Of a stretch of 64,000 bases of DNA, positions 50,635 to 61,700 are shown in pieces. Source of the DNA: an uncultured Clostridium sp. Lineage in GTDB: Bacteria; Bacillota; Clostridia; TANB77; CAG-508. The notes beneath the pieces are model-generated. The model was not told the DNA's origin. It was given only the letters and a program-made list of their open reading frames with translations, and ran no database searches. The stretch lies in NCBI GenBank assembly GCA_946497695.1, contig CAMMLJ010000002.1, positions 62,001-126,000 on the forward strand, in the 5' to 3' direction. Within the stretch, counting starts at the first letter, position 1, and each line of letters starts with the position of its first letter. The translations under genes and the position numbers were made by a program.

Positions 50635-50799
50635 ATGAAAGAAGCAGCAGAATATTTAGGAATCTCTTATTGGCTAATAAATCAATTAGTAAGAAGAAAA
50701 CAAATACCATGCTCAAAAGTTGGTGGAAAATTTCTATTTAGAATTCAAGTATTAGACGAATATCTAAATAGGAAAGAAAAAGAATCAATTAAATATTAA
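50635..50799 (+). CDS. excisionase / HTH_17 protein
   Basis: 54 residues: MKEAAEYLGISYWLINQLVRRK is a MerR-like/excisionase winged helix, then IPCSKVGGKFLFRIQVLDEYLNR, the standard HTH_17 sequence. Binds DNA to direct the integrase toward excision. ATG 50635 lacks a ribosome site of its own; the good one belongs to the leader frame just upstream. First functional gene of the replication-mobilization operon. Confidence 0.75.
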   Translation: MKEAAEYLGISYWLINQLVRRKQIPCSKVGGKFLFRIQVLDEYLNRKEKESIKY

Positions 50800-50825
50800 T
50801 TGAAAGAAAGCGAGGAAAGGAGGCT

Positions 50826-51345
50826 ATGTATGAAATACCGTGGTTTAAAACAGAAACTACAATATTTTCAAACAGGAAAATTCAAATAATTCTAAAACTT
50901 CCTGAAGGAGATACTTATTTTAGAGTGTGGATTCAATTAATCGCATTAGCAGTTGAATGTAATAATAGAGGAAGATTAGAAATTGGAACAAATAATCCAA
51001 TGACAATTCAAAATTTTTCAAAGATTATGGGAAAATCTAATAAAAAAATTGAAAAAATTTTGAAAGAGTTTCTAGAATTAGAAATGTTAAAAAAAAGAAG
51101 GGGAAACATTTCTAATAAAAAATTGGGACAAGTATCAAAGTATTGAAAAATATGAAAAACATCAAATGCAAAACAGAGAAAGACAAAGAAAATATCGTGA
51201 AAAGCATAAAAGTGAAATTGAAAAAAGTAACGTTATACAAGAGTTAGGTAACGGAGAAGAGGAAAACAAAAAAGATTTAGAAGATAAGAAAGAAAAAAAT
51301 ATAAGAGAGGAGAACGAGAATGGATTTAGACAATACAAAATCTGA
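50826..51345 (+). pseudogene. replication initiator (phage replisome organizer type), frameshifted
   Basis: Starts MYEIPWFKTETTIFSNRKIQIILKLPEGD and IWIQLIALAVECNNRGRL, the N-terminal winged-helix domain of phage/ICE replisome organizers. At the run of eight A residues (51089-51096) the frame is lost; with seven A residues it would continue as LKKEGETFLIKNWDKYQSIEKYEKHQ, the expected next segment, and a basic tail ending at TGA 51343-51345 inside dnaC. In the present frame it stops at 51146. Real mutation, sequencing error and polymerase slippage all remain possible. Confidence 0.75.
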
Positions 51346-52138
51346 TGAAATTATTCACAAAGAGTTCAAAAAGTGTGGATTTTGTGGCAAAGAATTAGCA
51401 CCAATAGGACTTGATTATTTATATGCTAATATATCTCCAGAGGCAGTTAAATATGAAAGATGTAATTGCAATGAGGCACAAGAATACTGGAAAAATGTAG
51501 ATGAGCAAGAATATGAAAAGGAAAAAAGAAAACATTTTAGAAATATTATAAACAAAATTTACAAGCAGAACTATGTCGGAAGAAAATTTCAAGAACAGAA
51601 CTTTGAAAATTTTGATATTAATTCAGGAAATGAAATTGCAGTAGAAGTTGCTAAAGACTATACCGATAAAAGTATAGAAAGAATGCAAAATTACGGACTG
51701 ATAATAACGGGCGAGTCAGGAGTTGGAAAGACACATTTAGCAGCATCAATTGCTAACAAATTAATTGAAAATGATAAGATTGTTTTGATGGGAAGATTAA
51801 CAATGTTATTGGACATGATCAAGGAAACATTTAGAGACAATACAAAGTCGGAAAATGAATTAATAGAACTATATTCAAATGTAGATATGATCATAATTGA
51901 TGATCTTGGAACAGAAAAAATAAGCCAGTGGGCATTAGAAAAATTGTATACAATAATTCAAAATAGAAATGAAAATGGATTACCAATAATAATTACAACA
52001 AGGTTTGATAAACATGGATTAATAGAAAGATTCAGTCAAAGTCAAGATGAACAATTAGTAGATGCAATAATATCAAAATTGTATCAAATGTGTTATGGAA
52101 TAACACTAAAAAAGGTAAAAGAAAAAGAGTTAGTATAA
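51320..52138 (+). CDS. DnaC/IstB-like replication helicase loader
   Basis: 272 residues. An N-terminal zinc-binding part (CGFCGKELAP...ERCNCNEAQEYW) precedes the AAA+ ATPase: Walker A TGESGVGKTHLAASIANKL (about 134), Walker B MIIIDDLGTEKIS (about 192), sensor 1 PIIITTRF. Such proteins load DnaB-type helicase at element or phage origins. GAGAGGAG before ATG 51320; overlaps the end of the replication initiator frame by 26 nt. Confidence 0.9.
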   Translation: MDLDNTKSDEIIHKEFKKCGFCGKELAPIGLDYLYANISPEAVKYERCNCNEAQEYWKNVDEQEYEKEKRKHFRNIINKIYKQNYVGRKFQEQNFENFDINSGNEIAVEVAKDYTDKSIERMQNYGLIITGESGVGKTHLAASIANKLIENDKIVLMGRLTMLLDMIKETFRDNTKSENELIELYSNVDMIIIDDLGTEKISQWALEKLYTIIQNRNENGLPIIITTRFDKHGLIERFSQSQDEQLVDAIISKLYQMCYGITLKKVKEKELV

Positions 52139-52411
52139 GCCGCAAAACTAAAATACCAACCCAAATCTTTATACAATTATTGTAGTACAAAAATATAAAA
52201 AAGTAAATAGAAAATGAAAGAAAAAATACTTGGATTTTGATAGAAAACTCCAAGTATTTTTCAAAATATTGTGTGTATTTGATAGAAAAAGTAAGGGTTT
52301 TAGTACTAAAAAAGAGTGCAGTATTGTCCTAACAAGCAATGAATTTCGTCAGCTCGAAATTCTAAATGGGGAAAATCCCCAATCCCCTTTTAAGATGGGA
52401 GGAGAGAGCAA
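52139..52411. other. oriT candidate region upstream of the relaxase
   Basis: 272 bp with a terminator (52223-52261: AAAATACTTGGA pairs with TCCAAGTATTTT, T-run), TTGATAGAAAA twice as a direct repeat (near 52236 and 52279), GTGCAGTATTGTCCTAACAAG near 52316, and a G/C-rich GGGGAAAATCCCC(AATCCCC) run near 52367-52385 before the relaxase. Relaxase genes of this type lie next to their oriT, so the nick site should be in here. Confidence 0.5.
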
Positions 52412-53809
52412 ATGGCAACAACAAAAATATGGAAAGTACAAAAGAGATTAGATCATGTAATTGTTTATGCAACAAATGAAGAAAAGACAAGAAAAAATTC
52501 TAGCGGATATGGAATGGATAGATTTGATAGTATCAGACAAGTAATGACATATGCAACTAATCCAGATAAAACAGAAAAACAATTTTATACAACAGGCATA
52601 AATTGTGAAGTAAAAGATTCAGTTAAACAAATGCAACTTGTAAAAATGATATATGGAAAAGAAAATGGTATATTAGCATTTCATGCTTATCAATCTTTTA
52701 ATGAAGGAGAAGTTACTCCAGAAATTGCTCATGAGATTGGAGTAAAACTTGCAAATGAAATGTGGGGAGACAGATTTCAAGTTGTAGTATCTACTCACTT
52801 AAATACTCAACATCTTCATAATCATTTTGTCATCAATTCAGTTTCATTTAAAGATGGAAAGAAGTATTATAGTAATTTAACTAATACTGCATTGTTAAGA
52901 AAAACATCAGATGAAATATGTGAAGAATATGGCTTAAGTGTTTTAAAAGAAAAGACATGTAAATCTGGAATCAATTTTGAAAATTTTTATAAAAAATCTA
53001 TGAGAGATTCAGACTATTATAAATTTGCAAAAGAAGATATAGATTATGCTATAAAACGATCATATACTTTAAAACAATTTCAACAGATGTTAGTATCAAT
53101 GGGATATAATTATTGTTATAGAGCAGACAAATTAAGTGTGAGAAGAGATCCATACAAAAGAAATATAAGAATCGAAAGAGCATTCGGAGAAGAGTATTCA
53201 TTGGAAAATATCAAAAGAAGAATATTTGAAAATGATTATATAAGATCAGAAAAAATACTTCCATATATTATAGTAAAAAACAAACATTTTACAACTAGAA
53301 ATAAAGTAAGGAAGAAATATAGACCAAAAGGGATTATTGCATTGTATTATTATTATAGATATTTGCTAAAGTTATATACCAAAAAGAATATACAATATAA
53401 ATTAACTCCTGAAATGAGGGCAGAAGTAAAAAAGATGGATGAGTATTCGGAAAGAATTAGATTTTTATGTAAGTATAGAATTGAGACTATGAGCGATGTT
53501 GATAATATTAAAGAACAGAAACAAGAAGAATTGCAGAAAATTTTGAATATTAGGAATAGACTTTATTATAAGAGACAAAAGTTAGATAGTGGAGTTGAAA
53601 AAGATAGTGTTACTAAAGAAATAATTGATGTTACTTCTGTTTTAACAAAGGTTAGAAAAGAGATTAAGTTATGTGATGAATTTTATGATGATGTGCCAAA
53701 GATGAAGGAGCAATTAAAAGAACTATATGATAAAGAAAAGCAGAAGATAAAAGAAAAAGAACAAGAGAAAAATTTAAAAAGGAAGAAAGATGATAGATTG
53801 ATAAATTAG
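52412..53809 (+). CDS. MobA/VirD2-type relaxase (MobP)
   Basis: 465 residues. The N-terminal relaxase domain has the HUH-like histidine motif THLNTQHLHNHFVINS (about 128-143; H.N..H.HNH), preceded by FHAYQSFNEGEVTPEIAHEIG, and the AHxxxxF-type ligand order of the PF03432 relaxases. The catalytic tyrosine is likely in the MTYATNPDKT region (about 45). The second half is basic and coiled-coil rich (KQEELQKILNIRNRLYYKRQ). It nicks oriT and leads the transferred strand. AGGAGAG precedes ATG 52412. Confidence 0.88.
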   Translation: MATTKIWKVQKRLDHVIVYATNEEKTRKNSSGYGMDRFDSIRQVMTYATNPDKTEKQFYTTGINCEVKDSVKQMQLVKMIYGKENGILAFHAYQSFNEGEVTPEIAHEIGVKLANEMWGDRFQVVVSTHLNTQHLHNHFVINSVSFKDGKKYYSNLTNTALLRKTSDEICEEYGLSVLKEKTCKSGINFENFYKKSMRDSDYYKFAKEDIDYAIKRSYTLKQFQQMLVSMGYNYCYRADKLSVRRDPYKRNIRIERAFGEEYSLENIKRRIFENDYIRSEKILPYIIVKNKHFTTRNKVRKKYRPKGIIALYYYYRYLLKLYTKKNIQYKLTPEMRAEVKKMDEYSERIRFLCKYRIETMSDVDNIKEQKQEELQKILNIRNRLYYKRQKLDSGVEKDSVTKEIIDVTSVLTKVRKEIKLCDEFYDDVPKMKEQLKELYDKEKQKIKEKEQEKNLKRKKDDRLIN

Positions 53810-53851
53810 AAAAAACAAGTTCGCCACATGTAAAAAATATATTTTTATATT

Positions 53852-53892
53852 AACTTGCGAAAAAAAGATAAAAATATTAAAAAACTTGCGAA
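53852..53892. promoter_or_regulatory. direct repeats upstream of the BREX operon
   Basis: AACTTGCGAA occurs at 53852-53861 and 53883-53892, 31 bp apart (about three helical turns), 105 nt before brxA. A weak TGGATA-17-TAAAAT promoter (53929-53957) follows. No regulator gene of the BrxR kind lies in the window. Confidence 0.45.
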
Positions 53893-53996
53893 TATATACT
53901 TACTTTTTCTTATTTTTTAGCAAAATAGTGGATAATTTTTACAGTATATGATAAAATGTAAGCAAATTTTATATTATAGTTAGGAGTAAGAAGAGT

Positions 53997-54593
53997 ATGG
54001 AAGATTATAGCGCAAAATTAACAGCAGAGCCTTTCTTATATAACGAAACAAAAACAATTGCAAAATTTTTGCTTGATGGAGAAGAAGAAGAGAAACTTCG
54101 CAAAAGAAATATAGAAGAAAATTTAATTAAATATAAATCACCCAAAAGCATTGTTCGAGTAAATTCTCCAATATTTAGAAGACTAGATGCTATGGATAAA
54201 GAAATGCTTGAAGATTTTGTGTATTCTGATATAGAAAATAGCAAACACATACTTTTATACGCAATAATGAAAACAGATAAACTTGTAAGAGATTTTATAT
54301 TGGAAGTTTATAAAGATAAATTGATGATGAGAAAAGAATATATAGAGAAGTTTGATATAGATAATTGGTATGAAGAAAAATGTATATTAAGTAATACCCT
54401 AAAAGAGAGAAGTGAAACAACATCAGCAAAATTAAAACAAGTAATAATGAAAATTATGCAAGATTCTGGATTAGTGATAAAAGAAAAAACAAGATTTAAA
54501 ATTGTAAGACCATTATTAAAAGAAAAATTTATAAGTATGTTAGATAAAAATGGGGACTTAGAATATGCAAAAGCAATAGGGGGGCTATTATGA
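53997..54593 (+). CDS. brxA: BREX system protein BrxA (DUF1819)
   Basis: 198 residues, first gene of the BREX operon. The N-terminal YSAKLTAEPFLYNETKTIAKFLLDG is the family start; later SPIFRRLDAMDKEMLEDFVYSDIENSKHILLYAIMKTD and VRPLLKEKFISML. BrxA has a NusB-like fold and binds DNA in other BREX-1 systems; its exact role is unclear. TAGGAG lies before the ATG. It overlaps brxB by 4 nt (ATGA). Confidence 0.9.
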   Translation: MEDYSAKLTAEPFLYNETKTIAKFLLDGEEEEKLRKRNIEENLIKYKSPKSIVRVNSPIFRRLDAMDKEMLEDFVYSDIENSKHILLYAIMKTDKLVRDFILEVYKDKLMMRKEYIEKFDIDNWYEEKCILSNTLKERSETTSAKLKQVIMKIMQDSGLVIKEKTRFKIVRPLLKEKFISMLDKNGDLEYAKAIGGLL

Positions 54594-55162
54594 AAAGTAT
54601 AAATGCAAGATTAGACGAAATGACAAAGAAGTTAAGCAGTAAAGATTTATTTGAATCCAATGGACTAGGTAATGAAATAAATTTTCATGTATTTGATTAT
54701 GATCCTGAAGATGAATATATTGTTAGAGAATATCTTGAAAATTACTTACTAAAGAAAGAAAAATTGAATATAAAAGTATTTGATATATATGACATAATAA
54801 TAGATATTTTAAAAGAAAAGGGATTTTTAGAGAAAGTATTTGCATTTGAAAAAAACAAAGGAACAAAATACATAAATGAAATAATATCAAAAACATTAGG
54901 CATAGGCTCTAACAATGATTTGATTATGAAAAAGATTAGGGAAGAGGTGCAACCTGATCAAATAATACTAATAACAGGAATAGGTAAATGTTATGGAATT
55001 GTGAGAGGGCATACGATTTTAAATAATTTACATAGTGTTATAACAAACAATCCATTGTTAATGTTTTATCCAGGTAGTTATGATGGACAAAGTTTCAAAC
55101 TATTCAATAGATTAGAAAATGATAATTATTATAGAGCATTCCAATTTGTAGGAAGAAAATAG
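54590..55162 (+). CDS. brxB: BREX system protein BrxB (DUF1788)
   Basis: 190 residues. Family words: DEMTKKLSSKDLFESNGLGNEINFHVFDYDPEDEYIVREYL at the start and LITGIGKCYGIVRGHTILNNLHSVITNNPLLMFYPGSYDGQSFKLFNRL in the second half. Function within BREX is not established beyond being needed in several systems. Its ATG overlaps the brxA stop, and it is 13 nt before brxC. Confidence 0.92.
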   Translation: MKSINARLDEMTKKLSSKDLFESNGLGNEINFHVFDYDPEDEYIVREYLENYLLKKEKLNIKVFDIYDIIIDILKEKGFLEKVFAFEKNKGTKYINEIISKTLGIGSNNDLIMKKIREEVQPDQIILITGIGKCYGIVRGHTILNNLHSVITNNPLLMFYPGSYDGQSFKLFNRLENDNYYRAFQFVGRK

Positions 55163-55175
55163 GGGGAATAATGAA

Positions 55176-58100
55176 ATGGAAAATTTAAAAAGAATTTATG
55201 CAAAAGACATAGACAGAGAAATACAAGGAGTTATAAAAGTAGATGATGAAAGCTATATAAGTCAAGAATTAGAAGAATATGTAGTAACAGATGAATTACT
55301 AAAACACTTCAACAGCTTTTTTGAAGCATATAATGCTGGAATAAACTCTAATACAGAAAAAATGGGAGTTTGGATTTCTGGTTTCTTTGGTAGTGGTAAA
55401 TCACACTTCTTAAAAATTATTTCTTATCTATTAGAAAATAAAATTGTAAATGGAAAACCAGCCGTTGACTACTTTGATGACAAAATTCAAGATAAAATGT
55501 TACTTGCAGATATAAAAAGAGCAGGAAGTATTCCTACAGATGTTATTTTATTTAATATTGACTCAAAAACAGAAAACACAAATGGAATGAAAGATAAAAT
55601 ACTAGATGTATTTGAAAAAGTATTTAATGAGAAAATGGGATTATCCATAACTCCTTTCGTAGCTGAAATTGAAAGATTTATAATTAGTCAAGGAAAATAC
55701 GAAGAGTTTAAAGAAGAATTAAAAAATATTTGTGGACAACCCTGGGAAGAGATGAGAGATGGTATTCAATTCGTTCAAGACGAATTTAGCAAAGCATATT
55801 CTAATGTACTTGGAAAAACAATAGAAGAAGCAAACGAAGTAATTGATAGAACAGAAAAAAATTATTCTTTATCAGTTGAAAAATTTGCTGAAAGAGTAAG
55901 AGATTATATAAAATCAAAAGAAAATAACCATCATGTAATATTCTTAGTTGATGAAATAGGACAATATATTGGAGATGACAGATCTTTAATGTTGAATTTA
56001 CAGACAATAGTTGAGGATTTAGGACTAGAATGTGGTGGAAAAGCATGGGTTATAGTAACTAGCCAAGAAGCTATTGACGATGTTGTAAAAGTACAAGGAA
56101 ATGATTTTTCCAAAATTCAAGGAAGATTTGATACAAAGTTATCTTTATCATCATCTGATATTGACGAAGTTATTAAGAAGAGAATTTTAGGCAAAACAGA
56201 AGAAGCAGAGAAGAGCCTTGAATTAATATATGAAAAAGAAGAATCAATAATAAGAAATTTATTGACATTTAAAAATGCATCATACCAAAAAGTATATGAA
56301 GATGCAAAAGACTTTGCTGATACATATCCATTTATTCCATATCAATTTAAACTATTACAAGATGTATTTACAGATATAAGAAAGCATGGATATGCAGGAA
56401 AGCACTTATCAAGTGGAGAAAGATCATTATTAGGAGCATTCCAAGAAACAGCCAAAAGATTTGCAGATAGCGAAATTGGAACAATAATTCCATTCTATGC
56501 TTTTTATGACACAATAGAACAATTCCTAGAACATCAAATAAAAATTGTTATAAAAACAGCTATGGATACAGTTCAAAGTGGAGAATTAAAGGACATTGAT
56601 GTAAAAGTATTAAAAATGTTATTTATGCTAAAAAATATTAAAGAAATACCAGCTAACATTGATAACCTAGCTACTTTATATGTTTCAAATATAAAAGATG
56701 ATAAGATTTCAATTAAGAAAGAAATAACGGACTCTTTGAGAAGACTTGAAGCCCAAACATTAATACAAAGAAATAATGATGAATACAAATTCTTAACGGA
56801 CGAAGAACAGGAAATAAATAGAGAAATTAAGCAAATAGTAATAGATCAAAACAGAATTACAGATTACCTAAAAAGAATAGTATTTGATTATATTTATACA
56901 GATAGCAAATTTACCTATAAGAGTAAGAACTTTCCACTAACAAAATATATAGACAATATAAAATATTCTCAAGAATATGAAATTGGAATTAAAGTTATTA
57001 CAACATCTCCAGAGAGAGATGATACAGAAATAATAATGCAGTCAGCAAGAGAAAACAAGTATGTATTTGTAAAACTAGAGATTTCAACATTAATATATGA
57101 TGAAATAACAAACTTCTTACAAGTTGAAGAATATAGAAGGAGTAAAAGTGGTATTTTCCAAACACAACAGGTTGAGGATATTATCAGAGCAAAACAAAGA
57201 GAAATAGAAAATGCAGAAATTAGAATCAGAGATAATGTAAAAGAAAATCTAAATAATGCTGAAATAATTATAGCAGGGGATAGACAAAACATAAATTCAA
57301 GAGAGGCAAAAACAAGAATAAATGAAGCACTAGAGATATTGATAAATAATATTTATACAAAATTCACTTATATTAAGCACAATTATACAACACAGGACAT
57401 AAAAGAACTATTCCATCAAAATATGCAAATGACAATTGGAAATGAAGTTGAATTTGTAAATAAAAAAGCTTACGATGCAATGAAAGAATATTGTGAAGAA
57501 AAAAATGCTTTTAGTATGACAATGACAATCAGAACAATATTACAAGATTTTAGTACAGCACCTTATGGGTTTTTAGATGAAGATATACTTTATTTATTAA
57601 CAAGATTATTAAAAGATGAAGTTATATCACTAATCTATGGAAATGAAGTTCAAAATATAACAGCTGAAGAAACACTTACAAAAATATTAAAAAGAGAATA
57701 TTATGATAGAACAATTGTGAAAATTAGACAAAAAATATCATTAGAATTGATAAATAACTTAAAGTCAGTTGCAAGAAGCTCTTTTAATGTAATTAATCTA
57801 AGAGATGATGAGGATGGAATGGTTGCAGACTTCAAAGCAAATTGTCTAACAGATACATTAAATAGATTAAGAAATATTTTGGCAAATTACGGATATGGAG
57901 CAAGAACATATCAATATCCAGGAAAAGATGTAGTTGAAAGAGCAATTAGTTTATATAGTGATTTATTAAAAATAAGAGATGTGTCAGAATTTTTCAAGGT
58001 TGTTACAGAGAAAAAAGATGAAATTAATGAAATATCTCCAAAAACAGAAATGGTATTAGACTTTTTCAAAGGTATGCAAAGAGAACAATTTGATAATGCA

Positions 58101-58712
58101 AGAAAAACATTATTAATATATGATAATAACAAAGATTTTGCAGATAAAACTGATGAATTAAAAGGCGTTGTAGATGAAATTACAGAAATACTAAATAGCG
58201 AAGAACCTTATAGTGAAATTCATAATTTACCAATGTTAAGAAAAGACTTAATTGATTTATTAAGCAAAATGTATGATGCAAAATCTGAACCAATAATCAA
58301 TATGATAAACGATACTATTGCTTATATTGAAAATGAAGTAAAAAATGCAGAAGTTAGAGAAGATTTCGGATCAAGTTATATAAGAACATGTAAAGACGTT
58401 ATAAATACACTAGAACATTCTAACGAATTAAAAGATATATATGCTCAACAAACAAGAATAGATCAACTAAAAGACAGATTTATAAATGCTTTAGAATACG
58501 AAAAGAGCAAAGCAAAAATAATTGAAGAAACAGGAAAAGAACCAGAAGAAGAAAAAGTTGTAATTGTACCAAGAAAAGTTATAAGAACAGATGTGCTTAT
58601 GAATCGTTCTTATGAAATTAATTCAAGAGAAGATATAGACAGATATGTAGAAGAATTAAAATCAAAATTGTTAAAAGAATTTGATAAAAATAATAATTTA
58701 ACAATTAGATAG
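55176..58712 (+). CDS. brxC: BREX system P-loop ATPase BrxC
   Basis: 1,178 residues, the expected size. Walker A WISGFFGSGKSHFLKI is at about residues 66-81; Walker B is VIFLVDEIGQYIG (about 250). The long C-terminal region is helical, with acidic/basic coiled-coil stretches (EDIIRAKQREIENAEIRIRDN). Needed for BREX-1 defence and methylation in known systems, probably as an oligomeric AAA+-like motor. GGGGGAA precedes the ATG. Followed 11 nt on by pglX. Confidence 0.95.
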   Translation: MENLKRIYAKDIDREIQGVIKVDDESYISQELEEYVVTDELLKHFNSFFEAYNAGINSNTEKMGVWISGFFGSGKSHFLKIISYLLENKIVNGKPAVDYFDDKIQDKMLLADIKRAGSIPTDVILFNIDSKTENTNGMKDKILDVFEKVFNEKMGLSITPFVAEIERFIISQGKYEEFKEELKNICGQPWEEMRDGIQFVQDEFSKAYSNVLGKTIEEANEVIDRTEKNYSLSVEKFAERVRDYIKSKENNHHVIFLVDEIGQYIGDDRSLMLNLQTIVEDLGLECGGKAWVIVTSQEAIDDVVKVQGNDFSKIQGRFDTKLSLSSSDIDEVIKKRILGKTEEAEKSLELIYEKEESIIRNLLTFKNASYQKVYEDAKDFADTYPFIPYQFKLLQDVFTDIRKHGYAGKHLSSGERSLLGAFQETAKRFADSEIGTIIPFYAFYDTIEQFLEHQIKIVIKTAMDTVQSGELKDIDVKVLKMLFMLKNIKEIPANIDNLATLYVSNIKDDKISIKKEITDSLRRLEAQTLIQRNNDEYKFLTDEEQEINREIKQIVIDQNRITDYLKRIVFDYIYTDSKFTYKSKNFPLTKYIDNIKYSQEYEIGIKVITTSPERDDTEIIMQSARENKYVFVKLEISTLIYDEITNFLQVEEYRRSKSGIFQTQQVEDIIRAKQREIENAEIRIRDNVKENLNNAEIIIAGDRQNINSREAKTRINEALEILINNIYTKFTYIKHNYTTQDIKELFHQNMQMTIGNEVEFVNKKAYDAMKEYCEEKNAFSMTMTIRTILQDFSTAPYGFLDEDILYLLTRLLKDEVISLIYGNEVQNITAEETLTKILKREYYDRTIVKIRQKISLELINNLKSVARSSFNVINLRDDEDGMVADFKANCLTDTLNRLRNILANYGYGARTYQYPGKDVVERAISLYSDLLKIRDVSEFFKVVTEKKDEINEISPKTEMVLDFFKGMQREQFDNARKTLLIYDNNKDFADKTDELKGVVDEITEILNSEEPYSEIHNLPMLRKDLIDLLSKMYDAKSEPIINMINDTIAYIENEVKNAEVREDFGSSYIRTCKDVINTLEHSNELKDIYAQQTRIDQLKDRFINALEYEKSKAKIIEETGKEPEEEKVVIVPRKVIRTDVLMNRSYEINSREDIDRYVEELKSKLLKEFDKNNNLTIR

Positions 58713-58723
58713 GAGAGAGAATA

Positions 58724-61700
58724 TTGGATAAATCTGTATTAAAAAAGTTTGCAATAGAATCAAGACAAGATTTAATGCAAAGAATGGAAAACAAAATAAA
58801 AACATTCTATATTGATGAAGAATTTTCAAAACAACAAAGTGGAGATGTTTATATTCTTGCTAATAGTAAACATAGCTTAAATTTGTCAAAAGAAGAATAT
58901 ACCAAAAGAGAACTTCTTATAAAAAGAATTAATGAATTAGGATTAGAACAAGTTATAGAGGAAGCTGCATATACTTGGTTTAATAGAATAGTGGCAATAA
59001 GATATATGGAAATCCATGATTATTTACCACTAACACGAGATAATCAAAGTTTAGGAATAAGAGTATTGTCATCAAAAGATAATACTCCAGATCCTGAAAT
59101 AATGAAATTTACAAACTTAGTAAACCCAGAATTAGATATTGACTTTAAGAAAGAAAAATATGTTGAACTAAAAGATGATAATGAAAAGTTTAAATATATT
59201 TTACTTTTAGTGTGTAGAAAACTTGGAAGAGTTATTCCTCAAGTGTTTGATGGGATAACAGATTATGTAGATATCTTAATACCTGATAATTTATTAAATG
59301 ATACAGGATTTATTACTAAAGTAATATATGAAGTATCTGAAAATAATTATAACCAAGTTGAAATTATCGGTTGGTTATATCAATACTATAATCAAGCTGA
59401 AAAAGATAGAGTAATATCTGCAAAAAAACCATATAAAAAGAATGAAATTGCTTATGCAACACAATTATTTACTCCTGATTGGATTGTTAAATATATGGTA
59501 GAAAATTCACTAGGAAAGTTTTGGATTGAACATGGTGGAAATAAAGAATTAATTAATAATTGGAAATATTACATTGATGGTAAAATAAATTATAAAAATG
59601 AAAGTATAAATCCTCAAAATATAAAGTGTTTTGATCCATGTATGGGTAGTGGGCATATATTGGTATATCTTTTTGAAGTACTTTATCAGATATATGAATC
59701 TTTCGGATACAATAAGAATGATATTCCAGAATTAATATTAAAAAATAATATACATGGACTTGATATTGATGATAGAGCAGGACAACTTGCAATATTATCT
59801 GTATTATTAAAAGCTAGAGAGTATGATAGAAATATATTTAATAAAAATATTTATCATGACTTAAAAATTCAGAGTATTTCCGAAAGTAATAACTTTGATT
59901 ATTCATTAATTCAAATTTTAAATGAAAATGAAAAAGAAATAGTAGAAAATTTAATAAAGTGCTTTAAAGATGCTAAAGATATAGGTTCATTAAATAAATT
60001 AATTGATATTGATTTAAAAGCTTTAAAAAATTTAAAAGAAAAATTACATAAAGGAAATGATTTGTTTACATATCAACTAAAATATATGTTTTATCCAATT
60101 ATTAGAGAATATATTATTTTGAAAAATAAGTATGATGTGGTAGTTACTAATCCACCTTACATAAGATTGTCAAAGACCTCAAAAATTCTTAATAACTATC
60201 TGGCAAAGAATTATAAGACGACTAAATATGATTTATATTCAGCGTTTATTGAAAAGATTATTAATATGCTCGATAATAAAGGAATAATGTCGATGATTAC
60301 TCCACAGGCATGGATGTTTTTAACTACATTTGAAGATTTAAGAAAAAATATTATTAATAATATGAATATAGACAATGTTATACAATTAGGTACAGGAGCA
60401 TTTGACTGTGGTTTTGGTACGGCTTCATTTGTTTTAAGAAAAGAAAAATGTGATGCAAAAAGTTGTTTTTTAAAATTAGACTTATTTGACACGGAAGATG
60501 AAAAAATAAAAAACTATTTTATAGATAAAAATAAATATTATATTGAGCAATCAAAATTTTTGTCAATTCCATCTACCGCGTTTGCATATTGGATATCAGA
60601 TGGATTTATGAATGCTTTTAAAAATAAAAGGATTAAAGACTATTATGAAATGGAAAGTGGTATTGTAACAGGAAATAATGAAAAATATTTACGATATTGG
60701 TATGAAGTTAATGATAATTTAATATGTAAGAATAATTTAGAAACTGAAGTAATAACTTCCTCAGACTTAAAATGGTTTAAATGCAACAAAGGTGGAGGAT
60801 ATAAACGATGGTATGGTAACATGGAATATGTTGTCGATTTATATCATAATGCAAAAAATATTAGAGAAAATATTTCACCAGATATTTATCGTTTAAGAAA
60901 TATAGATAACTATTCAAGAAAGGCTATTACTTGGCCACTTATTGGAGATAAGAAGTTTAGTGCTAAATTTCTTCCTAATGAAGTAATTAATAATAAAGCC
61001 GCAAATGCGTTATATTTAAATGATGAACAACAGTTACATGTAATGGGATATATGAATTCAAAAGTATTTAATGAAATAATAAATATGATTAATCCGACCG
61101 TTAGTTATCCAATTGTTGATATTGAAAAAATTCCTGTAATACCAATAAATGATGAAACTATAATAAAAAAAGTTAAAGAAAATATCAAAATTTCAAAAGA
61201 AGATTGGGATTCATTTGAAACAAGTTGGAATTTTACAAAACACCCATTATTAAAGCCAATGTTAAAGGGTTCGACAATAAGAGATTCATTAGCAAATTGG
61301 AATACTTATACTTATCAACAAAGGAGTTTATTAAAGCACAATGAAGAAGAACTTAATAAAATATTTATTGATATATATGGATTAAATGATGAACTAACGC
61401 CAGAAGTTGATGATAATGATATAACTATAAGAAAAGAAGATAAAGTAAGAGATATTAAATCTTTTATAAGTTATGCAGTAGGTTGTATGTTTGGTAGATA
61501 TTCATTAGATAAAGATGGGGTGATATTTGCAGGTGAAACTTTTGATGAAAATAATTATAAAACTTTCAATGCTGATAATGATAATATTATTCCAATTACT
61601 GATAAAGCATATTATAGTGATGATATTGTTGAAAGATTTAAAACATTTATAAAAACTATATATGGAGATAATACATTTAATGAGAATATGGATTTTATTG

